In this document: positions 1 to 5,606 of the stretch, one piece after another
Numbering within the stretch: position 1 is the stretch's first letter
How the letters are laid out: each line of letters begins with the position of its first letter
NCBI GenBank assembly: GCA_900556795.1
Contig: USQD01000141.1
Location: 1-5,606 of the forward strand
Source: an uncultured Prevotella sp.
GTDB lineage: Bacteria; Bacteroidota; Bacteroidia; Bacteroidales; Bacteroidaceae
Length of the DNA stretch: 5,606 nucleotides
Direction of reading: 5' to 3'
Translations under genes and position numbers: made by a program
The notes under the pieces: generated by a model
The model's input: only the letters and a program-made list of their open reading frames with translations
Told to the model about the DNA's origin: nothing
The model's database searches: none

Positions 1-95
1 ATCGTTTGTATAGAAGATTTAACATATCTTTCTTGCTTGGTTGAGATTAGAACATAAAAAAGATTAAAAAAGATGGCTTCTATCATCTTTTTGCT

Positions 96-103
96 TATCT
101 TTG
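96..103 (+). promoter_or_regulatory. Candidate -7 promoter box for the SIMPL gene
   Basis: The bases TATCTTTG match the Bacteroidetes -7 consensus TAnnTTTG. Transcription would begin near 107-110, leaving a leader of about 35 bases before the ATG at 145. No clear TTTG -33 box lies at the expected distance upstream, so the match is one-sided. A weaker alternative is TATCTTTC at 25-32 with TTTG at 5-8, but its spacing is short. Confidence 0.35.
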
Positions 104-144
104 CCCTCGTAAGCGTTTTTAACTTAATAAATGGAGGGCTTATT

Positions 145-852
145 ATGAATGTAAATACAGGTATCAAGCAAGCTGTGATTTTAGCCATAGGCATTATCGT
201 GCTTGGATTTTGTGTCAAGTCTGGACTTGAAAGTGTGATTAGCAAAGAGCGAAAGGTGGTAGTAAAGGGACTTGCCGAAAAGGAGGTGGAGGCGGATAAG
301 GTGACATGGCCTATCGTTTCCAAGGAAATAGGCAACGACCTGCCTGAACTCTATCAAAAAATCAACGCCACCACGAGAACCATCAGAAACTTCCTGCTGG
401 CAAATGGCGTGAAGGCGAGCGAAATCAATGTCAATGCACCTGTGGTCATCGACCTCAATGCTGAGCGATATGGCGAAAACCGCCAGGGCTATCGTTATAA
501 CATCACGTCGATTATCACCGTTACTTCGCATAACGTGAAACTGGTTCGCGGCATCATCGCCCGTCAGGGTGACCTCCTCCAGAAGGGCGTCGCTATCGTG
601 GATGGTGGCTACGAGAATCCGGTGAAGTATGAATATGTTGCTTTCCGACAGATGAAACCTAAGATGATGCAGGAGGCAATAGAGAATGCAGAGAAGACTG
701 CTGCACAGTTTGCCGAAAACAGCAAGAGTAAGATTGACAAAATCATGAATGCCGACCAGGGACAGTTCTCGATAGAGGATAGAGATTCCAACACTCCTTA
801 TATAAAAAAGGTAAGGGTGGTGACCACGGTTACCTATTCCTTGAAAGACTAG
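145..852 (+). CDS. SIMPL (DUF541) domain protein, membrane-anchored
   Basis: The 235-residue product has one N-terminal membrane segment (about residues 9-27, AVILAIGIIVLGF) followed by a soluble SIMPL/DUF541 domain (about 35-235). Family-like features are the opening strand KVVVKGLAEKEVEADKVTW (37-55), a helix with paired LP/LY residues, and a C-terminal strand VRVVTTVTYSLKD. SIMPL proteins are periplasmic or envelope-facing; their biochemical role is poorly defined, and no catalytic residues can be named. The frame is open back to an ATG at 73, which would add 24 hydrophobic residues. I chose 145 because the remaining N-terminus has the usual short-tail plus one-anchor form and a -7 promoter box lies at 96-103, inside the longer version. 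The start remains uncertain. The last codons and stop are part of a perfect 16-bp tandem duplication. The hydrolase gene follows 68 bp later with no visible terminator between. Confidence 0.85.
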   Translation: MNVNTGIKQAVILAIGIIVLGFCVKSGLESVISKERKVVVKGLAEKEVEADKVTWPIVSKEIGNDLPELYQKINATTRTIRNFLLANGVKASEINVNAPVVIDLNAERYGENRQGYRYNITSIITVTSHNVKLVRGIIARQGDLLQKGVAIVDGGYENPVKYEYVAFRQMKPKMMQEAIENAEKTAAQFAENSKSKIDKIMNADQGQFSIEDRDSNTPYIKKVRVVTTVTYSLKD

Positions 853-868
853 TTCCTTGAAAGACTAG
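837..868 (+). repeat. Perfect 16-bp tandem duplication over a stop codon
   Basis: TTCCTTGAAAGACTAG occurs at 837-852 and again immediately at 853-868. The first copy encodes the last residues (SLKD) and TAG stop of the SIMPL gene; the second copy is noncoding. This is what a replication-slippage duplication would leave. Confidence 0.95.
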
Positions 869-869
869 T

Positions 870-900
870 AAAAATCTAGTAATCGGAAAAATCTAGTAAT
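870..900 (+). repeat. 14-bp direct repeat with 17-bp period
   Basis: AAAAATCTAGTAAT occurs at 870-883 and 887-900, separated by the three bases CGG. It directly follows the 16-bp tandem duplication and shares its CTAGT core, so four CTAG tetramers lie between 849 and 896. The second copy ends about 20 bases before the hydrolase start. Confidence 0.95.
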
Positions 901-920
901 TATATATATCAATGTACGAA

Positions 921-2330
921 ATGAAAAAAATGATTTGCATGGTGATGACTGTTGCATCACTAACCTACACAACCCAGACAATGGCGCAGTCGCCGGGATT
1001 GCAGAAGAAGGTGAATACTTACTTTCTGCAGTCGCTGAAAGCGCAGCAGAAAGCTTTGGAGAAGGAGGGCAAGGCTGAATTTGCCCAAAACGCTCCGCTT
1101 GAAACCAAGTTGCAGCAAGCGATAGACGGCAAGGACATAGCCAGCTATCAGAAGATGGTGTGGAGTGCGTGGTGCGATGCCAACAGGAATTTGCAGGAGG
1201 AGAAACTCATTGAACCTGAAGATTTGAAGTTGGCAAAGAACAGCTCCTGGAATTTGCCTCAGTGCCTGGAGCCAAATGCCGTGATGCCTTATTATTATGG
1301 CAAGAAGGGCGTGGCTGCCGACGGTAAGTTCCCGCTCTTCCTATATGTCCACGGATCGGGTCCTAAGGACCATGAGTGGTCTAATGGCATCAAGCTCGGA
1401 CTGAGCTTCCAGGATTCTCCTTCCATCTATTTCATCCCTCAGATTCCAAACGAGGGTGAATACTATCGCTGGTGGCATCTGTCTAAGCAGTATGCTTTCG
1501 AAAAACTGATTCGTCAGAACCTGGTGAATGGAGAGGTGGATGCCAACCGTCTCTATGTGTTCGGTATCAGCGAGGGTGGATATGGCAGTCAGCGACTGGC
1601 ATCATTCTATGCAGATTATTGGGCAGCAGCTGGTCCGATGGCTGGTGGCGAACCGCTGAAGAATGCGCCTGTAGAGAACTGTGCCAACATCGGTTTCTCG
1701 TTCCTCACGGGTGCTGATGATACCGGTTTCTATCGCAACGATCTTACCTGGTACACTCAGGTGGCATTCGATTCTGCACAGCTCGCCCGTCCGCTGGCAG
1801 TGGATAAGACGCCTATCTTCCGTCATCGCATCCAGCTCTTGCCGGGTATGCAGCATCACATCACCTATGGTCTGACTACTCCTTGGCTCAAGCAGTTTGT
1901 TCGCAATCCATATCCTAAGACCGTACTTTGGGAGGATTTCGAGATGGATGGAAGACATCGTTCCGGTTTCTACAACCTGCAGGTGCTGGCTCGTCCATCA
2001 GAGCAGAGAACTTACTATGAGATGGATATCGACAAGAACGTGGTTTCCATCAAGGTGAGCAATGTGGATTATACCACTATCTTGAAGGATAAGCAGTGGG
2101 GCATTGATCTGAAGTTCAACCGCAGCTATTCCGTAGCTACAGGTGGAAGGCTGAGAGTTTATCTCAACGACCAGTTGGTTAACCTCAATGAGCCTGTAAC
2201 CATCATGGTAAATGGCAAGCAGGTATTCCACGGTATTGCCAAGGCTGATTTGCAGGCAATGGTGAATAGTTGTGCGGAATACTTCGACCCATGCCGCGTA
2301 TATCCTGTTGCTATCGATTTGGCTTATTAA
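921..2330 (+). CDS. Secreted alpha/beta hydrolase, PHB-depolymerase/esterase-like
   Basis: The 469-residue product begins with a signal peptide (MKKMICMVMT... to about Ala22) with likely cleavage before Gln23. A helical stretch (about 23-105) precedes an alpha/beta hydrolase core (about 110-335). The core shows an oxyanion-type VHGSG (143-147), the nucleophile elbow GISEGG with Ser217, a candidate acid in GADD (Asp266 or Asp267) and a candidate catalytic His in GMQHH (His312 or His313). This is the order expected for a Ser-Asp-His esterase or peptidase of the PHB-depolymerase type. A beta-rich C-terminal part (about 338-469) includes YLNDQLVNLNEPVTIMVNGK, a tail seen on secreted esterase-like proteins. 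The substrate cannot be read from sequence. An ATG at 912 would add MYE; I prefer 921 because it gives a standard MKK signal peptide. Five cysteines remain after signal cleavage (85, 115, 254, 451, 458). The thioredoxin gene starts 10 bp after the stop, so the two are very likely cotranscribed. Confidence 0.85.
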   Translation: MKKMICMVMTVASLTYTTQTMAQSPGLQKKVNTYFLQSLKAQQKALEKEGKAEFAQNAPLETKLQQAIDGKDIASYQKMVWSAWCDANRNLQEEKLIEPEDLKLAKNSSWNLPQCLEPNAVMPYYYGKKGVAADGKFPLFLYVHGSGPKDHEWSNGIKLGLSFQDSPSIYFIPQIPNEGEYYRWWHLSKQYAFEKLIRQNLVNGEVDANRLYVFGISEGGYGSQRLASFYADYWAAAGPMAGGEPLKNAPVENCANIGFSFLTGADDTGFYRNDLTWYTQVAFDSAQLARPLAVDKTPIFRHRIQLLPGMQHHITYGLTTPWLKQFVRNPYPKTVLWEDFEMDGRHRSGFYNLQVLARPSEQRTYYEMDIDKNVVSIKVSNVDYTTILKDKQWGIDLKFNRSYSVATGGRLRVYLNDQLVNLNEPVTIMVNGKQVFHGIAKADLQAMVNSCAEYFDPCRVYPVAIDLAY

Positions 2331-2340
2331 TTTAAAAAAA

Positions 2341-2877
2341 ATGAAGAAAAACGTTTGTCTATATGCCATGATGGCTTTAGCCGTTATGGGATGTTCGCAA
2401 AACAACAAGAAACAGGAAGGCATCTCAAAGGGGCTGCCTTCTCGTGTTGAGTCTGAGAGTAAGGCTGAGAAGGTTGGTCAGTCAGTAGCTGGCAGTAGTA
2501 ATCAGTCTGCTTCTGCTGGAAAGGTACAGGTGCTTACAGCTTCCGATTTCAGGAAGAAGATTATGGATTACGAGTCTCATCCCGAAGAGTGGGTGTTTGC
2601 AGGCTTCCGTCCTGCCATTATCGATTTCTATGCCACCTGGTGTGGACCTTGCAAGATGATGGCTCCCATGGTAGAATCTCTTGCCGGAAAATATGCCGGC
2701 AAGATAGATTTCTATAAGGTGGATATCGACCAGGAACCCGAACTGGCTTCCGTCTTCGGCATCCGCAGTATCCCTACCTTCCTCTTCATCCCGATGAAGG
2801 GCAATCCCACTATGCAGATGGGCGCTATGCAGAAGGAAGATTTCGAGGAGATTATCGGGAAAATGATGGGGAAGTGA
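2341..2877 (+). CDS. Thioredoxin-fold lipoprotein (resembles Bacteroides TrxP)
   Basis: The 178-residue product has a lipoprotein signal peptide ending in the lipobox AVMGC, with Cys18 as the lipidated residue, so it is anchored in the envelope facing the periplasm. A low-complexity Ser/Lys/Gln-rich linker (about 19-60) leads to a thioredoxin domain (about 62-178) with the active site WCGPC (100-104) and the cis-proline loop SIPT (cis-Pro145). The pre-active-site region (EEWVFAGFRPAIIDFYATW) and the FIPMKG segment resemble what I remember of the Bacteroides fragilis periplasmic thioredoxin TrxP; no alignment was made. The expected role is dithiol-disulfide exchange on exported proteins. The frame is open 69 bases further upstream, inside the hydrolase gene, but the ATG at 2341 follows an A-rich stretch and restores the lipoprotein signal. 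The reading frame ends with TGA followed directly by an in-frame TAA. It is the downstream partner of the secreted hydrolase. Confidence 0.92.
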   Translation: MKKNVCLYAMMALAVMGCSQNNKKQEGISKGLPSRVESESKAEKVGQSVAGSSNQSASAGKVQVLTASDFRKKIMDYESHPEEWVFAGFRPAIIDFYATWCGPCKMMAPMVESLAGKYAGKIDFYKVDIDQEPELASVFGIRSIPTFLFIPMKGNPTMQMGAMQKEDFEEIIGKMMGK

Positions 2878-2896
2878 TAAATGGTGATTTACTGCA

Positions 2897-2908
2897 TACT
2901 TATAAGTA
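2897..2908. promoter_or_regulatory. 12-bp perfect palindrome, candidate operator
   Basis: TACTTATAAGTA is identical to its reverse complement. Its centre lies about 38-41 bases upstream of the start point predicted from the -7 box at 2929-2936, the position typical of an activator touching RNA polymerase, and that box lacks a recognisable -33 partner. The regulator is unknown. Confidence 0.45.
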
Positions 2909-2930
2909 GGTATTTCTTGGCAAATACCTA
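2907..2930. repeat. 9-bp inverted repeat, terminator-like hairpin or operator
   Basis: TAGGTATTT (2907-2915) and AAATACCTA (2922-2930) are perfect reverse complements around a 6-base spacer, CTTGGC. In RNA this would form a hairpin about 30 bases after the thioredoxin stop, followed by GTTTTG, which is a poor U-tract. It could be a weak terminator for the hydrolase-thioredoxin operon, or a DNA-level operator, since its right arm runs into the -7 box at 2929-2936. Confidence 0.6.
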
Positions 2931-2936
2931 GTTTTG
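2929..2936 (+). promoter_or_regulatory. Upstream candidate -7 box before enolase
   Basis: TAGTTTTG fits TAnnTTTG. It has no TTTG at the -33 position; instead a 12-bp palindrome is centred near -40. The preceding bases AATACC are the same as those before the second -7 box at 2974-2981, which suggests a duplicated promoter core. Confidence 0.35.
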
Positions 2937-2949
2937 ATGATGCCCGAAA

Positions 2950-2981
2950 TTTGGTGGTTTATCAGATAATACCTAAATTTG
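2950..2981 (+). promoter_or_regulatory. Enolase promoter (TTTG-N20-TAAATTTG)
   Basis: A -33 element TTTG at 2950-2953 and a -7 element TAAATTTG at 2974-2981 are separated by 20 bases, close to the Bacteroidetes housekeeping promoter arrangement. Transcription would start near 2985-2989, giving a leader of roughly 40 bases to the enolase ATG at 3026. This is the best promoter match in the window. Confidence 0.7.
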
Positions 2982-3001
2982 CACTCGGAAAAAATGTTTA
3001 A

Positions 3002-4333
<1,332 letters not shown>

Positions 4334-4391
4334 AACAATTTCACCATGACTATACACATAATATAGAATAGATCAGATACGAAATAGATGG

Positions 4392-4426
4392 GCATGGATG
4401 ACCGTGAGGGTTGTCCATGCTTTTTT
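4392..4426 (+). terminator. Intrinsic terminator after enolase
   Basis: GCATGGATGACC (4392-4403) pairs with GGTTGTCCATGC (4409-4420) around the loop GTGAG: a 12-pair stem with ten Watson-Crick and two G-U pairs. Six Ts follow directly at 4421-4426. It lies 59 bases after the enolase stop and separates enolase from the ZIP gene. Confidence 0.93.
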
Positions 4427-4466
4427 ATCTTCTATGATGTATCTGCATCTTCACATACTTTACTGA

Positions 4467-4474
4467 TAACTTTG
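4467..4474 (+). promoter_or_regulatory. Candidate -7 promoter box for the ZIP gene
   Basis: TAACTTTG matches TAnnTTTG exactly. Transcription would start near 4479-4482, leaving about 30 bases before the ATG at 4509. No good -33 TTTG is present 19-20 bases upstream. I could not see a convincing metal-responsive operator (Zur, Fur or MntR type) around it. Confidence 0.5.
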
Positions 4475-4508
4475 GTATATTTTATAGGTTAAAAACAAAA
4501 AGAATGCA

Positions 4509-5255
4509 ATGACAAACGTATTGATAAGTGCTGCCGGACTCTGCGGTGCCACCATTATCGGTGCCATTTTGGGATTCTTCGTCAAGGAGTTGCCCCATAA
4601 ATGGAATGATGCCGTATTGGGATATTGTGCCGGAATCATGCTGGCTGCTTCCACGTTGGGACTGATAGTGCCAGCCTTTGAACAGACCGGTCTTTGGTGG
4701 CTGGTTGTAATCGGCGTGATGGCAGGCGCCCTGTTCCTGAACGTGCTAGACCTGTTGACTCCCCATCTTCATCATATCACGGGACTCGATCCCGAGGAGC
4801 ATCGCAACAATGCCAGGCTCAGTCATGTGATGCTTTTCGTGATGGCGATAGCCCTGCACAAACTGCCCGAGGGCATGGCAGCAGGAGTGAGCGTCTGCTC
4901 AGCAGAAGGTGCAACGGAGTGGGGTGTTTCCTTCGGCATCGCCCTGCAGAATATCCCCGAGGGAATGGTCATCATCGCTCCTTTGATGATGGCTGGTGTT
5001 TCTGCAGCCCGTACCTTCTTCATTTCCATCTTCATCGCCCTGCTCGAAGTGGCAGGCATTCTGTTGGGTTTCGGTTTGGGCTCAGCCTCTACCACCTTCC
5101 TCCCCGTGATGCTGGGTTTTGCCGGTGGTGCCATGCTTTATGTAACGAGCGATGAGATGATTCCTGAAACCCATGCCCATGGTTTTCAGAAGCAAGCCAC
5201 CTATGCTCTTCTCCTGGGTTTCATCACTTTTGTGTTGATGGAGAAATATGTGTAG
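4509..5255 (+). CDS. ZIP-family divalent metal transporter (GufA/ZupT-like)
   Basis: The 248-residue inner-membrane protein is predicted to have eight membrane segments (about 4-26, 35-56, 62-84, 105-127, 138-162, 168-192, 197-214, 229-245). The two ZIP metal-site motifs are present: HKLPEG (117-122) in segment 4 and QNIPEG (147-152) in segment 5; Glu180 in segment 6 may also contribute. The loop between segments 3 and 4 is rich in histidine (86, 88, 89, 98, 106), as in many ZIP proteins, and a further THAH lies at 221-224. The family moves zinc, and often iron or manganese, into the cytoplasm; which metal is used here cannot be told. The length suits the compact bacterial GufA/ZupT group. 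It has its own promoter and is isolated from enolase by a terminator. Its TAG stop directly abuts the stop codon of the converging gene on the other strand. Confidence 0.93.
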   Translation: MTNVLISAAGLCGATIIGAILGFFVKELPHKWNDAVLGYCAGIMLAASTLGLIVPAFEQTGLWWLVVIGVMAGALFLNVLDLLTPHLHHITGLDPEEHRNNARLSHVMLFVMAIALHKLPEGMAAGVSVCSAEGATEWGVSFGIALQNIPEGMVIIAPLMMAGVSAARTFFISIFIALLEVAGILLGFGLGSASTTFLPVMLGFAGGAMLYVTSDEMIPETHAHGFQKQATYALLLGFITFVLMEKYV

Positions 5256-5606
5256 TCAGATTCTGATGAGCAGCATATAGCAGAGGGTGCCTGCTGCTAT
5301 CGACCACATCATATTCCTTTTCCATACGTGGATGAGAATGGTGAAGGCTACGGCTGCCACCTGCGCCAAGGAATCTGCAGAGAAGGAATGGATGTGGCGA
5401 AGACAATAAACCACCAGCAGGGCAAAGACCGAAGCTGGCAGTACCACCATCAGCACCATCAGGAAGGCTTGCATGGGATGGAAACTGCCCAGCAGCATAT
5501 TGCCCAGCAAGAACTCTGCGCTGCCTAAGTTAACATAAAGCTCTAAAGCAGCCAAAGGAGAATAAGAGAGGTTGGAACGTAAACAGTTGGGAATGAGTAG
5601 ATTTGC
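5256..5606 (-). CDS. AzlC-AzlD hybrid reading frame, partial (probable deletion fusion)
   Basis: The frame is open from the right edge of the window to TGA at 5258-5256 (116 codons visible). The first ATG comes well inside it, at 5498, and an internal TTG lies at 5555, so the true start is probably beyond the edge. The downstream half, from about 5444 (VLPASVFALLVVYC through HVWKRNMMWSIAAGTLCYML), looks like the C-terminal two-thirds of AzlD, the small subunit of a branched-chain amino acid exporter. The upstream half (YSPLAALELYVNLGSAEF, then LLGSFHPMQAFLMVLMV) instead resembles the front part of AzlC, the large subunit: the GSAEF motif and the segment before its usual NARH sequence. The T..R..P motif expected near the AzlD N-terminus is missing. 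I infer an in-frame deletion joining azlC to azlD, likely leaving a nonfunctional product. The alternative is a single divergent AzlD with a non-ATG start. Family recognition is from memory, without alignment. Confidence 0.6.
   Translation of the reverse strand, partial: ANLLIPNCLRSNLSYSPLAALELYVNLGSAEFLLGNMLLGSFHPMQAFLMVLMVVLPASVFALLVVYCLRHIHSFSADSLAQVAAVAFTILIHVWKRNMMWSIAAGTLCYMLLIRI
5445..5462 (-). repeat. 9-bp perfect tandem repeat at the azlC/azlD junction
   Basis: CACCATCAG occurs twice in a row (5445-5453, 5454-5462). On the coding strand it reads CTGATGGTG twice and encodes LMVLMV, the last residues I assign to the AzlC-like half. It sits directly next to the proposed fusion point. 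Confidence 0.9.

Noticed and set aside
2272..2340. Upstream extension of the thioredoxin gene into the hydrolase gene
   Set aside because: The ATG at 2341 gives a proper lipoprotein signal with lipobox; the 23 extra residues would bury it and are an out-of-frame reading of the hydrolase end.
2937..2969. Ten-codon frame MMPEIWWFIR with tandem tryptophans, as an attenuator leader peptide
   Set aside because: No tryptophan gene is downstream, no alternative hairpins accompany it, and it starts before the main enolase promoter; chance is the simplest reading.
4427..4508. A metal-responsive operator (Zur, Fur or MntR type) before the ZIP gene
   Set aside because: I found no palindrome of convincing length or similarity around the -7 box; only very short chance inverted repeats are present.
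4694..5155. 153-codon plus-strand frame inside the ZIP gene
   Set aside because: It is an offset reading of the ZIP gene, rich in Arg, Ser and Cys with no family resemblance, while the ZIP frame has clear motifs throughout.
5328..5528. Plus-strand 66-codon frame opposite the AzlC/AzlD-like gene
   Set aside because: The translation is low-complexity (Gln/His/Gly-rich) with no membrane character; the opposite strand gives convincing transporter sequence.
5256..5555. A normal, complete AzlD starting at TTG 5555
   Set aside because: The length fits, but the frame stays open upstream to the window edge, the N-terminal AzlD T..R..P motif is absent, and the first half resembles AzlC better. Kept as an alternative rather than excluded.

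Overview
The window looks like chromosomal DNA from a Bacteroidales member, most plausibly of the Prevotella/Segatella group. I infer this from moderate GC content, from TAnnTTTG promoter elements (the Bacteroidetes -7 consensus) before several genes, from A-rich rather than strong Shine-Dalgarno start regions, from Bacteroidetes-style signal peptides, and from protein types typical of the order. Genus level is a guess. No RNA gene, CRISPR array, insertion sequence or phage gene is visible.

Layout. (1) 145-852 (+): a membrane-anchored SIMPL/DUF541 protein. (2) 853-920: a short gap packed with two small direct-repeat pairs. (3) 921-2330 (+): a secreted alpha/beta hydrolase of the PHB-depolymerase/esterase type. 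(4) 2341-2877 (+), only 10 bp later: a thioredoxin lipoprotein, so 3 and 4 form an operon acting in the cell envelope. (5) 2878-3025: a dense regulatory gap with a 12-bp palindrome, a 9-bp inverted repeat, two -7 boxes in the same local context, and an 11-codon reading frame whose stop overlaps the next start. (6) 3026-4333 (+): enolase, complete. (7) 4334-4508: a strong intrinsic terminator, then a promoter. (8) 4509-5255 (+): a ZIP-family metal transporter. (9) 5256-5606 (-), running off the right edge: an open reading frame that looks like the front part of AzlC joined in frame to the back part of AzlD (branched-chain amino acid exporter). Its stop codon abuts the stop of the ZIP gene.

The genes are mostly ordinary housekeeping and envelope functions. 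The envelope genes (SIMPL, hydrolase, thioredoxin) may be one transcription unit, because no promoter or terminator is evident between them. Enolase and the ZIP transporter each have their own promoter. I do not see a novel multi-gene system here. The points most worth a second look are the apparent azlC-azlD hybrid, the layered control region before enolase, the repeat cluster at 837-900, and the pairing of a cysteine-containing secreted hydrolase with a periplasm-facing thioredoxin.
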